Positions 17,391 through 27,700 of a DNA stretch of 50,430 nucleotides are shown in pieces. Source of the DNA: Deltaproteobacteria bacterium (GTDB taxonomy: Bacteria > Desulfobacterota > Binatia > UBA12015); contig VGTG01000020.1 of assembly GCA_016874795.1 (NCBI GenBank), positions 1 to 50,430 of the forward strand, read 5' to 3'. Within the stretch, counting starts at the first letter, position 1. The number at the start of each line of letters is the position of its first letter. The position numbers and the translations under genes were made by a program. Below the pieces are notes generated by a model that ran no database searches, was not told where the DNA came from, and saw only the letters and a program-made list of their open reading frames with translations.

Positions 17391-18262
17391 TGCGCTGGCG
17401 GAGCTCCGGCGACCCGCCTACAGTGCGCCGCGTGGTGGTGGCGCGGGAGTTCGATCGGAAGTTCGGCGAGGATCTGCTGCGAAGCCTTCCGGCATCGCCC
17501 GCCGTCTACCTCTTCCGCGACGAGAAGGGGAAGGTCCTCTACGTCGGGAAGGCGAAGGACGTTCGCCGGCGTCTCTCCGGCTACCGGAACGCTTCTCGCC
17601 GCAAGGCGCATCGGAAGATGCGCACGCTCGTCAAGAAGGCGAGCTCGGTCGAGGTCCGCGTGCAGGAGACGGAGCGCGCGGCGCTCCTCGAAGAGAACGC
17701 GCTGATTCGCGAGCTGCGTCCGCGGTACAACGTCGACGGCAGCTACAGCTTCCTCTATCCCTCGATCGGCGTCGGCGAGCGCGCGGGACAAGTGCTGCTC
17801 TGCTTCACCACGCGCGTCGAGAGCTGGGACGGTCTCGGGTTTCGCTGGTACGGAAGCTTTCGCTCCCGTCTCCGCGCGAAGGACGCCTTCGACGCGCTGA
17901 TCGATCTCGTCACGCGCCTCGGCCACCGCGAGCCGCGCACCCGGATGCCGGAGCTGCCGCGAGCGCGCGGCGCGCGCGTCGTCGGCGTGCGGCGGCTCGA
18001 GCCGGGCCACGTCTCCTCGCTGCACCGCTTCCTCGGCGGTGAGTCGCGAGACGCGCTCCGCGAGATCTCCCTCGCCCTCCTCGAGAAGCCCGCCGCCCGC
18101 CGCGACGCCAGCGAGGTCCAGGAAGCCCTCGAGCGCCTCGCCGCCTTCTACGAGACCGACCTCGCGAAGCTCCGGAGTGCGCTCGGGCAGCTCGGACGCG
18201 AGATCGCGTTCGTCCCGCAGCAGGAGCGCGACGCCCTCTTCATCGAGACCCGCCCGCTCTGA
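17390..18262 (+). CDS. GIY-YIG nuclease of the UvrC N-terminal/Cho type
   Basis: 290 aa from an ATG that overlaps the preceding stop (TGATG). The N-terminal nuclease domain reads SPAVYLFRDEKGKVLYVGKAKDVRRRLSGY (residues 36-66): the VYLF...YVG form of GIY-YIG, with an Arg downstream on the helix and E in LLEENALIRELRPRYNVDGSYSF, which mirrors the start of UvrC. The protein ends without the UvrB-binding, RNase H-like or HhH domains of full UvrC, and its length equals that of E. coli Cho (about 295 aa), a second nucleotide-excision nuclease. A role in DNA repair is inferred; it is unlikely to be the cell's only UvrC. Confidence 0.83.
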   Translation: MRWRSSGDPPTVRRVVVAREFDRKFGEDLLRSLPASPAVYLFRDEKGKVLYVGKAKDVRRRLSGYRNASRRKAHRKMRTLVKKASSVEVRVQETERAALLEENALIRELRPRYNVDGSYSFLYPSIGVGERAGQVLLCFTTRVESWDGLGFRWYGSFRSRLRAKDAFDALIDLVTRLGHREPRTRMPELPRARGARVVGVRRLEPGHVSSLHRFLGGESRDALREISLALLEKPAARRDASEVQEALERLAAFYETDLAKLRSALGQLGREIAFVPQQERDALFIETRPL

Positions 18263-18277
18263 GCCTGCGCGCCCGCT

Positions 18278-19603
18278 TCAGATTGCCGCGAGGCGCGCGC
18301 GTTCCACGTCCGCGCCGAAGGTCTTCGCGGCGAGGAAAAAGTGCAGGCCCGCCCAGACGAGCACGAGCGAGCCGGCGAGCAGCGCGTAGCCGATCGAAGC
18401 GGCCCCATACTCCGGTGCGAGCGCGTCGCTCAGCGCTCCGGTGGCGGCGGGACCAACGCCGAGACCGACGATGTTGGTCGCGAAGAGCAACACCGCGGAA
18501 GCAGTCGCGCGCATCCGGAGCGGCGCGAGGAACTGCACGGCTGCGAACGTCGGCGCCTGGCACATCATGCCGACGAACATCGAGGCGGCGAGCGCCGCGA
18601 GGGCGACCGCCTGGTCCGTCGTCGTGAAGATGACGAACGCGAACGGGAGGCCCGAAGCGATCGTGATCGCCGGCAGCCACAAGCGGCTCCGGATCTCGCG
18701 AAGCGCCCACGCGTCGCCGAGGACGCCTCCGAGGTAGTTGCCGACGGCGCCGACCACGCCGACGACGAGCGCGAGCCACGCCCCGGCCTCGGCGGTGCCC
18801 ATCCCGTGCGCCCGGATCAGGAATGCAGGTGCCCAGGTCAAGACGGAGTACGCGCTGAACGCATTGAGCGCGGCGCCCGCCGCGACGTGGCGAAAGGACG
18901 GCGTCTCCCAGAGGTAGCGCATCGCCTCGGTGAGCGAAGGTGCCGGCCCGCCCGAGGCCTCGAGGCCTTCGGAGAGGCCCCGCGGCGGCTCGCGCAGCGT
19001 CCACACGACGACGAGCGACAGCGCGAGCCCCGGCGCTCCGGCAATGAGGAACGCCATCCGCCAGCCGACCGTCTCGTCGAGCCAGCCGCCGACGAGAAAG
19101 CCGAGCAGCAAGCCGAACGGCACGCCGAGGGCGAACACCGCGAGCGCGGTCGCGCGCCGCTCGGGCGGGAAGTAGTCGGAGATCAGGGAATGCGCGGGCG
19201 GGCTCCCGCCGGCCTCGCCGATGCCGACGCCGATCCGGTAGAGGAACAGCGACTCGAACCGCGCCGCGGTGCCGCAGAGCACGGTCATCGCGCTCCACAG
19301 GGCGAGGCAGACTGCGATCACTCCCTTTCGCGAGACGCGGTCGGCGAGCCGCGCGATCGGGATGCCGAGCGTCGCGTAGAAGAGGCCGAAGGCCGTGCCG
19401 GACAGGAGACCGAGCTGGACGTCGGTCAGCTGCAGATCTCGCTTGATCGACTGGAGAAGGATCGCGAGGATCTGGCGATCGAAGAAGTTGACGACGTAGA
19501 CCGCGCAGAGGATCCCGAGCGCCCAGCGCAGATACGTCGCGTCGTAGACGGGATCCGCCGCTTCGGATCCCGTGGACCGCGCGAGGTCGTTCGAGGCCTT
19601 CAC
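18278..19603 (-). CDS. MFS transporter, spinster-like
   Basis: 441 aa with about 12 membrane segments. The first loop carries YVVNFFDRQILAILLQSIKRDLQLTDVQLGLLSG, the signature of the spinster/MFS_1 group, and the conserved MFS motif RLADRVSRKGV between helices 2 and 3; GIGEAGGSPPAHSLISDYF follows helix 4. It exports or imports a small organic or lipid-like compound; the substrate is unknown. The GTG start overlaps the lspA stop (GTGA), so it is the last gene of the ileS-lspA operon, an unusual partner for those housekeeping genes. The gene ends 16 bases from the convergent nuclease gene. Confidence 0.88.
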   Translation of the reverse strand: MKASNDLARSTGSEAADPVYDATYLRWALGILCAVYVVNFFDRQILAILLQSIKRDLQLTDVQLGLLSGTAFGLFYATLGIPIARLADRVSRKGVIAVCLALWSAMTVLCGTAARFESLFLYRIGVGIGEAGGSPPAHSLISDYFPPERRATALAVFALGVPFGLLLGFLVGGWLDETVGWRMAFLIAGAPGLALSLVVVWTLREPPRGLSEGLEASGGPAPSLTEAMRYLWETPSFRHVAAGAALNAFSAYSVLTWAPAFLIRAHGMGTAEAGAWLALVVGVVGAVGNYLGGVLGDAWALREIRSRLWLPAITIASGLPFAFVIFTTTDQAVALAALAASMFVGMMCQAPTFAAVQFLAPLRMRATASAVLLFATNIVGLGVGPAATGALSDALAPEYGAASIGYALLAGSLVLVWAGLHFFLAAKTFGADVERARLAAI

Positions 19604-20172
19604 TCCTTCGAGAAGAGCGCGTTCCCGAGGAGAAGCACGACGCCGACGCTGATGAAGGAGTCCGCGACGTTGAACGCCGGCCAGTGCCAGTCGTCCCAGT
19701 AGACGTCGAGGAAGTCGATCACCTCGCCGTACGCGAGACGGTCGATCAGGTTGCCGACCGCGCCGCCGAGCACGAACGCGCACGCGAGGAGGACGGTGCG
19801 CTGCGTACGCGGCGTCTGGTGCACGAAGTAGAGGATCGCGCCGCCTGCCACGATCGCCACGACGACGAAGAAGGGGATCCGGATCGCCTCCGGCAGGTCC
19901 GCGAGCATGCTGAACGCGGCGCCCGTGTTCCGCACGTAGGTCAGGTCGAACCAGCCGTCGAAGATCGGGATCGACTGGTGCAGCCGCATGTCCGCCGCGA
20001 CCCAGAGCTTCGTGACCTGGTCCAGGATGACGATCAGGATCGCGATCACGGCGACGAAGACGTACTTCGCTCCCTCGCCGCCCGAGGAAACCGATCCCTC
20101 GGCGGCCTGCGCATCGCGCGAAGCCCCGCGCGCGGCCGGGTTCGTCGTCGACCTCGTCGCGCCGTCGCTCAC
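19600..20172 (-). CDS. lspA: Prolipoprotein signal peptidase (Lsp, signal peptidase II)
   Basis: 190 aa from a GTG that overlaps the ileS stop (GTGA). Four membrane helices carry the family blocks: VILDQVTKLWV, YVRNTGAAFSML, GAVGNLIDRLAYGEVIDFLDVY with the first catalytic Asp, and FNVADSFISVGV with the second. It cleaves the signal peptide of lipoproteins after Cys modification in the inner membrane. About 40 extra residues precede the first helix (Ala/Ser/Gly-rich), more than in most Lsp. Location directly after ileS is the classical gene order. Confidence 0.95.
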   Translation of the reverse strand: MSDGATRSTTNPAARGASRDAQAAEGSVSSGGEGAKYVFVAVIAILIVILDQVTKLWVAADMRLHQSIPIFDGWFDLTYVRNTGAAFSMLADLPEAIRIPFFVVVAIVAGGAILYFVHQTPRTQRTVLLACAFVLGGAVGNLIDRLAYGEVIDFLDVYWDDWHWPAFNVADSFISVGVVLLLGNALFSKE

Positions 20173-23000
20173 GACTGCGCCTCGAAGCCGGATTGCCGCA
20201 GCACGCCGGCGCAGCGCCCGCACGCGCCGGGGTACGACGGATCGACGCCGACGTCCTCGCGATAGATCCAGCAGCGCTCGCACTTCTCGCCGCTCGCGCG
20301 GTCGACGCCGACGCGAAGTCCCGGGAGGACGGTGCTCTCGACGTGTCCGTTTCCGTCGAGCGAGACCTGCGAGACGATGAAGAGCTCCGGCAGCGCGGAC
20401 AGCGTCTCCTCGAGAAGCCGGGCCGTGTCGCCTTCCGCACCGAGAGAGATGCGAGCCTCGAGCGACTGCTTGATCCGCCCTTGCTTGCGCTCCTCCTCGA
20501 TCGCCTTCGTCACGGCCGAGCGCACCTCCAGCAGCTCGTCGAAGCGTGCCGCGAGCGACTCGTCGATCCAGCCGCTCTCCGGCTTCGGGAACGGCTCGAG
20601 CAGCACGCTCTCGGGATCGCCGGCGCGCCGCGGAATCGCGGCCCAGACGTCCTCGGCGAGGAACGTCAGGATCGGCGCCATCATCCCGGCGAGGCCGCGC
20701 ACGATCTCCCACATCACGGTCTGCGCGGCGCGGCGCCCCGGATCGTCGGCGAATCCGCAGTAGCAGCGATCCTTCGCGACGTCGAGGTAGACCGCGGAGA
20801 GGTCGACCGCGCAGTAGTTGTTCAGGAGGTGGTAGACGGCGTGGAACTCGTACGCGTCGTACGCCTCGCGCGCGCGCGTCTCGACGCGCGCCAGACGATC
20901 GAGCGCCCAGCGATCGAGCGCCGGCAGGTCCGCATGAACGACGGCGTGCTTCGCCGGATCGAAGTCGCCGAGATTGCCGAGGAGGAACCGCGCGGTGTTG
21001 CGCATCCGCCGATACGCCTCGACGCAGTGCGAGAGGATCTCCTTCGAGATGCGCACGTCGCCGCGGTAGTCCTCGGCGGCGGCCCAGAGACGCAGCACGT
21101 CCGCGCCGAGGTCTTTCAGGAGCGTCTCCGGCGCGATCACGTTGCCGAGCGACTTCGACATCTTCCGGCCCTGCCCGTCGAGCACGAAGCCGTGCGTCAA
21201 GCAGGAAACGAACGGCGAGACGCCGCGCGTCGCGACCGACGTGAGAAGCGAGGTCTGGAACCAGCCGCGGTGCTGGTCCGAGCCTTCCGAGTAGAGGTCC
21301 GCGGGCGCGCGCAGGTCCGCGCGCGCCTCCATCACCGCGGCGTGGCTGACGCCCGAGTCGAACCAGACGTCGAGGATGTCCGTCTCCTTTCGGAACGAGG
21401 AGCCGCCGCACGAGCAGCGGTATCCCTCCGGCAGGAGCTCCGCGGCGGAACGCGCGAACCACGCGTCCGAGCCCTCGCGCTCGACGATCGCCGCGACGTG
21501 CTCCGTCAAGTCGGAATCCAGGTGCGCCTCGCCGCAGCCCTCGCAGAAGAACGCGGTGATCGGCACGCCCCAGACGCGCTGGCGCGAGATGCACCAGTCC
21601 GGCCGCTTCTCGACCATGCCGCGGATCCGCTCGCGTCCCCACGCCGGGATCCAGACGACGCCGTCGATCGCCTCGAGCGCCTTCTCGCGGAGCGAGCTCG
21701 CTTCCATCGAGACGAACCACTGCTCGGTCGCGCGGAAGAGGAGCGGGTTCTTGCAGCGCCAGCAGTGCGGATAGCTGTGCTCGAGCGTCGATCGCGCGAG
21801 GAGAGCGCCGGCGCCCTCGAGGATCGAGATCACCTCGCCGTCCGCGTCGAAGACGCGCTTCCCCGTGAGCTCCGGGACCTCCGCGGTGAAGCGGCCCGAG
21901 CCGTCGACGGGCGAGTAGACGTCGAGCCCGTAGCGGAGGCCGATCTCGTGATCTTCCTGCCCGTGGCCCGGCGCGGTGTGCACGACGCCGGTTCCGGTCT
22001 CGAGGGTCACGTGCTCGCCGAGGACGACGGGAACCTTCCGGTCGATCCACGGATGCCGGAACAGCGCGCCCTCGAGGCGCTGCGCCGAAAAGCGGATCCG
22101 CGGCGCGCGAGCGCGCTCCGAGAGGCCGGTCGCTGCGAGAAGCGCCTCGACGCGACCCGCGGCGACGATCAGCACGTCCTCGCCGATCGAGAGGCCGACG
22201 TACTCGAGCTCCGGATGGAGCGAGAGCGCCAGGTTCGCGGGCAGCGTCCACGGAGTCGTGGTCCAGGCGACCATCGCGACGTGTGCGGGATCATGGCCCG
22301 CGAGCGCGTCGGCCCCCTCGTCCGCCGCCGCGGCCACGCGCGCGAGGTCCGCGACCGGGAAGCGGACGTAGATGCTCTGCGAGCGCTTCTCCTCGTACTC
22401 GACCTCGGCCTCGGCCAGCGCGGTCGCGCAGGAAGCGCACCAGTACACCGGCTTCTTCTTCCGGTAGAGCGCTCCGCCGCTCGCGAGGCGGCCGAGCTCC
22501 CGGATCTCCTGCGCTTCGTATCGGGGATCGAGCGTCAGGTACGGATTCTCCCAGTCGCCGACGACGCCGAGCCGCCGGACCTCCGCGCGCTGGATGTCGA
22601 CGAACCGGCGCGCGTACGCGTCGCAGAGCCGTCGTACCTCGACCGTCGACATCGCGGCCTTCTTCTGGCGGCCGACTTCCTTCTCGACCTCGAGCTCGAT
22701 CGGAAGGCCGTGGCAGTCCCAGCCCGGGATGTAGGGCGCGCGGAAGCCGGCGACGTGCTTGTACTTGACGACGACGTCCTTCAGAACGCGGTCGAGGACG
22801 TGTCCGATGTGGGCGTGCCCGTTCGCGTACGGCGGCCCGTCGTGCAGCACGAAGAGCGGTGCTTCGCGCCGCGCCTCGAGCATGCGGTGGTACAGGTCCA
22901 TCCCGTCCCAGCGCGCAAGCTGCTCCGGCTCGCGCGTGGTGGCGTTCGCCCGCATGGGAAAGCTCGTGCTCGGCAGGTTGAGCGACGCCCGGTAGTCCAT
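20169..23000 (-). CDS. ileS: Isoleucyl-tRNA synthetase
   Basis: 943 aa, the usual bacterial length. Class I synthetase: PYANGHAHIGH with the HIGH motif at residues 64-67, GWDCHGLPIE, editing-domain AWTTTPWTLPANLAL, GWFQTSLL, KMSKS in GRKMSKSLGN near residue 615, and the C-terminal zinc finger CERCWIYRED...CGRCAG. It charges tRNA-Ile with isoleucine and edits valine in the cytoplasm. It is the first gene of the ileS-lspA-MFS operon. I find no T-box-like leader in the 100 bases upstream. Confidence 0.97.
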   Translation of the reverse strand: MDYRASLNLPSTSFPMRANATTREPEQLARWDGMDLYHRMLEARREAPLFVLHDGPPYANGHAHIGHVLDRVLKDVVVKYKHVAGFRAPYIPGWDCHGLPIELEVEKEVGRQKKAAMSTVEVRRLCDAYARRFVDIQRAEVRRLGVVGDWENPYLTLDPRYEAQEIRELGRLASGGALYRKKKPVYWCASCATALAEAEVEYEEKRSQSIYVRFPVADLARVAAAADEGADALAGHDPAHVAMVAWTTTPWTLPANLALSLHPELEYVGLSIGEDVLIVAAGRVEALLAATGLSERARAPRIRFSAQRLEGALFRHPWIDRKVPVVLGEHVTLETGTGVVHTAPGHGQEDHEIGLRYGLDVYSPVDGSGRFTAEVPELTGKRVFDADGEVISILEGAGALLARSTLEHSYPHCWRCKNPLLFRATEQWFVSMEASSLREKALEAIDGVVWIPAWGRERIRGMVEKRPDWCISRQRVWGVPITAFFCEGCGEAHLDSDLTEHVAAIVEREGSDAWFARSAAELLPEGYRCSCGGSSFRKETDILDVWFDSGVSHAAVMEARADLRAPADLYSEGSDQHRGWFQTSLLTSVATRGVSPFVSCLTHGFVLDGQGRKMSKSLGNVIAPETLLKDLGADVLRLWAAAEDYRGDVRISKEILSHCVEAYRRMRNTARFLLGNLGDFDPAKHAVVHADLPALDRWALDRLARVETRAREAYDAYEFHAVYHLLNNYCAVDLSAVYLDVAKDRCYCGFADDPGRRAAQTVMWEIVRGLAGMMAPILTFLAEDVWAAIPRRAGDPESVLLEPFPKPESGWIDESLAARFDELLEVRSAVTKAIEEERKQGRIKQSLEARISLGAEGDTARLLEETLSALPELFIVSQVSLDGNGHVESTVLPGLRVGVDRASGEKCERCWIYREDVGVDPSYPGACGRCAGVLRQSGFEAQS

Positions 23001-23099
23001 TGGGAGCGGGTACCAACCCGAAAACGCAGTTTCAAATTGACGCGTGCGCGCTTGGACACGCGGACACGCGCCGTGCGCCCGCGCAGAGCGCGACTCGGA

Positions 23100-23462
23100 T
23101 CAGGAAGGGCCGGGCTCGACGTCGACGGGAACCCGCCACTCGTCGCGCAGCCAGTCGAGGAAGTCGCCGTTCCGGAGCATCTCCGGATCGGACAGCGCGG
23201 TCTCGAGGACGACGCCGTAGATCAGCTCGCGCGCTTCCTGGCGGTCGATCGTGCCGAGATGCTCCTTCAGCCCCTCGTCGTCCTCGAAGCGCTCGTCCGC
23301 TTCCTCGACGAGGTTGCGGTAGCGCTTGCGGCCGAGCGCCGCGGCGACGTCGGCGATCTCCTCGATCTCCTCGTCGGTCACGTCGCGATTGGACGTGACG
23401 ACGTACTCGATCAAAGCGACGAGAGCGAGCTGTTCATCGTGCGTGAGGTCGCGGAGCTCCAA
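23100..23462 (-). CDS. Small acidic helical protein, unknown function
   Basis: 120 aa, nearly all helix: ELRDLTHDEQLALVALIEYVVTSNRDVTDEEIEEIADVAAALG and then a second helical half with EARELIYGVVLETALSDPEMLRNGDFLDWLRDEW. The N-terminal pattern (helix, N-R-D-V-T-D-E-E, helix) resembles TerB-like or calcium-binding helical folds, but no convincing family is recognised. No signal peptide. It sits 31 bases downstream of the DUF3553-like gene in the same direction, probably one unit. Confidence 0.7.
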   Translation of the reverse strand: MELRDLTHDEQLALVALIEYVVTSNRDVTDEEIEEIADVAAALGRKRYRNLVEEADERFEDDEGLKEHLGTIDRQEARELIYGVVLETALSDPEMLRNGDFLDWLRDEWRVPVDVEPGPS

Positions 23463-23493
23463 GTCGTTCCCCTCTCGAGATCGCCCGCGCCGC

Positions 23494-23802
23494 TCAGCGA
23501 CGCTCGATCCTCCGCTCGCGCGGCACGCGCCGCTCCACGCGAGCGGGCTTCCATTCGTTCAGGTCCAGCGACCACAAGCGGCGAACGCCGAAGAAGTAGC
23601 AGCACTGCTCGCTGTCGAGGTCGTTGTTGAACGTGCGCTGCAGCCCGTCTTCCCAGAGGAGTCGTACCAGGCAGGTTCCGCCGGGCACGATCGACGTGCG
23701 CTCCTCGACGACGGCGCCTTCGCCCCACTCCTCGTGGTGCAGATGCGTCACGCGGTCACCGAGCCGCAAGTAGATCCGCTTGTCCTTGGTCCCATACTCC
23801 AT
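23494..23802 (-). CDS. DUF3553-like small beta protein
   Basis: 102 aa from ATG 23802 with a GGAG 6 bases upstream; an upstream TTG adds four residues. The core LRLGDRVTHLHHEEWGEGAVVEERTS, then CLVRLLWEDGLQRTFNNDL, has the G-D-R-V-x-H-x-x-x-x-W-G-x-G pattern of DUF3553 domains, also found at the ends of UvrD/PcrA-type helicases, suggesting an SH3-like RNA-polymerase or nucleic-acid contact module. Function alone is unknown. The tail is very basic. It probably forms an operon with the helical protein downstream. Confidence 0.65.
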   Translation of the reverse strand: MEYGTKDKRIYLRLGDRVTHLHHEEWGEGAVVEERTSIVPGGTCLVRLLWEDGLQRTFNNDLDSEQCCYFFGVRRLWSLDLNEWKPARVERRVPRERRIERR

Positions 23803-23873
23803 CGGGCGCTCCAACGGTGGTAGCGCAGTCCTTCCGATCTAGGAAGAGTTGACAAAGCGACGGCGAGCGGACT

Positions 23874-24095
23874 CTACACCGCGCTGCCGCCGTCCGGAGC
23901 GACCTCGATCCGGCCCTCGCGCACTACGACGGGGACGATGGGACGGCCGCCGGTGAGCTTCAAGAGCTCGTTCATCGCCTGCGGAGCGCGCGTGAGGTTG
24001 ACCTCGTCGATCGTGTCACCGGCGGCGCGAAGCCGCTCGCGCAAGCGATCGCAGTGCTCGCATCCGTCCCGCGTATACAGGGTCGCACGCGGCAT
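23874..24095 (-). CDS. Glutaredoxin-family protein
   Basis: 73 aa. ATLYTRDGCEHCDRLRERLRAAG puts a CEHC redox centre (Cys12, Cys15) after the first strand, and GRPIVPVVV supplies the cis-proline (Val-Pro) of the thioredoxin fold. It would reduce disulfides or act as a redox switch in the cytoplasm. It lies 13 bases downstream of the glycosyltransferase operon and could be its last gene. CxxC-type glutaredoxins of this length are common in actinobacteria and deltaproteobacteria. Confidence 0.85.
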   Translation of the reverse strand: MPRATLYTRDGCEHCDRLRERLRAAGDTIDEVNLTRAPQAMNELLKLTGGRPIVPVVVREGRIEVAPDGGSAV

Positions 24096-24108
24096 GCGGC
24101 TCGGACCC

Positions 24109-24741
24109 TCAGCCTCCTTCGGAGGACGCAGCCGCGCGTGCGCGCGCGGGCGGGGTCGCAGGCGTGGAAGGCGCCTCGACGACCCGTCGCGGCGCGGGAG
24201 CGCCTTCCGCGATACGCTCGCGACGCCGGCGGCGCCAAGCGCCTCGGACGTGCAGCCAGGCGTTCGAGCAAAGGAGGTAGGCGAAGACGAACGGCGTCAG
24301 CACGGCTCCGGCGCCGTGCGCGCCGACGCCGAAGTGACGCGCGAGATCGCCGACGCGGAAGACGTTGATCGGGAAGTGATCCAGGCTGTCGTTGAACGCG
24401 ACGATGCTCCGCCCGCGCAGCAGGAACGGCAGGGTGCGGAGCCCCTGCGCTCCGCCGCGCGAGAGCTGCATCACGATCACGTCGAACGACCTCTGCCTGA
24501 GGCCGCGAACGATCGCAGCGCGCTCCTCCCAGCGCACGACGGTCACCTCGTCCGCGCGAAGAGCCGTGGCGAGCGCCGCGTCCTCGCCGCGCAGGAGCAC
24601 CGTGACGCGCGCGCCGGGAAAGAGATCCGCGAGCCGCTTGAGGACGCCCGACACGAGCCGCGTCGCACCCGTGTGCACGACGACGATGCTCCCCGTGGGG
24701 CCGTATCGCAGGCGGCGAAGGTACGCGAGCGGGCTAGGCAT
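24109..24741 (-). CDS. Glycosyltransferase-operon protein with Rossmann-like N-terminus
   Basis: 210 aa. The ATG at 24741 overlaps the end of the large glycosyltransferase gene by 8 bases, so it is in the operon. The N-terminal half (SIVVVHTGATRLVSGVLKRLADLFPGARVTVLLRG, then DVIVMQLSRGG, FLLRGRSIVAFNDSLDHFPIN) has the alternating strand-helix pattern and a late hydrophobic segment LTPFVFAYLLCSNAWL followed by many Arg. It resembles the N-terminal half of family 9-type heptosyltransferases or a glycan-anchoring protein, but the second domain is missing. The exact function is unknown. Confidence 0.65.
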   Translation of the reverse strand: MPSPLAYLRRLRYGPTGSIVVVHTGATRLVSGVLKRLADLFPGARVTVLLRGEDAALATALRADEVTVVRWEERAAIVRGLRQRSFDVIVMQLSRGGAQGLRTLPFLLRGRSIVAFNDSLDHFPINVFRVGDLARHFGVGAHGAGAVLTPFVFAYLLCSNAWLHVRGAWRRRRRERIAEGAPAPRRVVEAPSTPATPPARARAAASSEGG

Positions 24742-27700
24742 CGTGGTGCTCCGGAGTGCCGGTGCCGTTCCAACCATACGCGTCGAAGAGGCGCTTCGCG
24801 ATGGCCGGCCAGTCATATCTCTCCTCTGCGAAGCGACGCGCGCGCGCGACGAGAGCACGCCGCCGCGAAGCGTCGCGCAGGAGCGAGGCGACCGCCTCCG
24901 CGAACGCTTCGGGCTCGTCCGCGATCGCGATCTCGCCGCCCGCGGCGCCGAGTCCCTCTGCTCCCACGGACGTGGAGACGACGGGACAGCCGCTCGCCAT
25001 CGCTTCGAGGATCTTGAGCCGCGTCCCCGAGCCGCGCCGGATCGGCGCGATGAAGACGGTCGCGCGGCGGTAGTGCGAGGCCGTCTCCGGCACCATGCCG
25101 GCGACCTCGATGCCGGGATCGCGTGCGGCGAGATCCGTGATCGTCGGCGGCGGGTACGCGCCGACGACGCGGAAGCGCGCCTCCGGAACGCGAGCGCGGA
25201 TCTTCGGCAGGATCTCGTCGACGAAGTAGAGGACCGCCTCGACGTTCGGCTCGTGGCGGAAGAAGCCGACGAAGAGGATCGTCGCGGGCTCCGCCTCGTC
25301 CGGCGCGTACGGGAAGTCGCGGCAGGACACGCCGTTCGGGACGACGACGATCGGCTCCGGGTCGACGAAGCGTGCGAGCGTGTCGCGATCGGTATCGCTC
25401 ATCGTCAGCACGCGATCCGCGGCCTCGACCGCGCGCACCTCGTGGCGCAGCGTGCGGAGCCCGTCGAACCAGAGCCCGGCGCGGCGCCACGCGGAAGTCT
25501 CGCCCTGTCGCGCACGCGCCGCCGCAACGAACGTGATGTCGTGCTCGACGAGCACGCGCAGCATTCCGCGGCACGGCGGCGGCAGGTACTGCGCCATGTG
25601 CGTGTACTCGACCTGCACGACGTCGAAGTCGCGTTTCTCGAGCCAGGTCTCGATCACCTCGAACATCCGCGGCGAGAAGAAGCCCTGCGTCGAGACCGGC
25701 GAGAGCGGCCCGCCCGCACCGTGCAGGTCGCGCGGCAGGACCACGACGTCGCGGCAGAGGTCCTTCAGCACGGCGAGGCTCGCGGAGGTCACCTCGGCCG
25801 GCGTGTCCGCGAACGAGATCAAGGTCACGTCGCAGCGCTCGCGCATCTCGCGAATCAGGTTCAGCATGCGCACGGCGCCACCGTGCACCGCCGGGACCGG
25901 ACTGTACGGCGAGACGACGAGCACCTGCGGACGCTCGACCCCGCGGCGCTCGTCGGGATGGAAGCGCGCGCGATAGACGTGGCGGTAGCGCGAAAGGTTC
26001 AGGATCTCCTCGTCCCCGAGGACGCGCGGGATCGCGCGCTCGCGCCGGCGCGCACGCAACGTCGTCGGAATCTGCCGGACGAGCCCGGAAACCGACATCG
26101 CCGCGGCGCGCGTCCCCTCCTGCCGTCGCACGCGATGCGGCAAGAGGACGAGGCCGGCGAGGTGACGTCCGAGAAGCCGCCACGAATCGGTGTTCTTCCA
26201 GAGGAGTGCCGCGAGGTTCTTGACGAAGAACGAGTGGATCCGCGCCTCGCTCCAGATCCGTCGCGTCGTGCCCCGATGCTTGTGGTGGACGCGGCTTCGC
26301 GGCGCGAGGAGCGAGGCCCAGCCGCGCTTCCACGCGCGGTAGCCCAGGTCGACGTCCTCGATGTAGACCGGCGAGAAGACCGCCTCGTCGAAGCCGCCGA
26401 GAGCGAGAAAGCGCGAGCGATCGTACGCGGAGGCGCCGCCGCCCGCGAAGAAGATCGGATACGTCTTGTCCTCGTCGAAGCGATCGAGGTGGAAGAGCCG
26501 GACGAGGCCGCGGCGCAGCGTCGCGTGCACCTTGCCCGTCTCCCAGCGCGGCCGGTTCGGATCGATGAAGTCGATCTGGCACGAGACGCCGAAGACGCTC
26601 GGCTCCTCTCCGAACACGTCGAGAAGCGGCTGCACGAAGTCCGGCTCGACGACCATGTCGTTGTTCAAGAAGATGAGGACCGGGTTGCGCGCCTCGAGCG
26701 CGCCGCGGTTCGTCGCTCCGGCGAAGCCCTCGTTGCGGTCGAGCCCGACGAGCCGGATCGCGACCGGCGCCTCGGCCGCGAGCCGTGTCACCGCGTCGCG
26801 CGTGTCGTCCTCGCTCCCGTTGTCGACGACGAGGATCTCGTCCTCGGGATGCCCGTGCCGGCGCAGTGCTTCGACGAGAGGCGGGAGGCTCATGTCGAGG
26901 AGCTCGCGTCCGTTCCATGTCGGGATGACGACCGAGACGGGGTCGTCGGGACGGACGCTGCGCGCATCCCGCTCGTCGGCGGGCGCACTCGGCGCGCTCG
27001 GCGCCGGAAGGAGGTCGGCGAGCGCGAGCGCGATCCCGAGCACGGCCGCGACCGCCGCCGAGATCGCGGTCAGAACGAGCATCAGAACGAAGCTTCCGCC
27101 GCGCTTCACGAGACGGACGATCGTGCGCAAGCCGTCGCGGAGATCGCGTCCGAGGCCGCGCAGCGTGTTCGCACGTGCGACCTCTGCACGCGCCGCTTCG
27201 CGCGCCGCTTCGAGAAGGCGATCGTCGCGCTCCGCCGCGAGCGCTTCGGCGCGGCGCTCGGCCGCCTCCGCGCGCACCGACACGCGCGCAAGCGCGGCTC
27301 GGACACCCTCGAGATCCTCGATCGGCGGTCCGAGGTGCGGGCGGGACCGCTCCGCGCCCTCTCCCTCCGCGAGCGGCAGCGTCGCGTTGTGGAGGAAGAG
27401 GAACTCGTCCGTGCCGACCGGCATCGACTCGGAGACGCCCGCGACGAGGTAGCGGAGCAGGAACGCGAGGCCGTCGCCCTTCTCGGGCGCACCGTGCGCG
27501 CCCGCGCAGCGCCACACGCACACGCGGCCCCAAGACGCCTCCGCGCCGGGAGCGTGCGCGATGCGCAGGCGGAACGCGAACTCGCGGCCGCGCGAGCCCG
27601 CGATCGGACGGAACTCGAACCGCTGCCAGTCACAGTGCGGAAGCTGCGGCGCCGGTACGGCGACGCGCGCGAGCACGACCTCCTCCGGTGCGCCGTCGAG

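Noticed and set aside
20193-23630. 1145-codon plus-strand frame opposite ileS
   Set aside because: ileS on the other strand has HIGH, KMSKS and the zinc finger; the plus frame is a codon-bias shadow.
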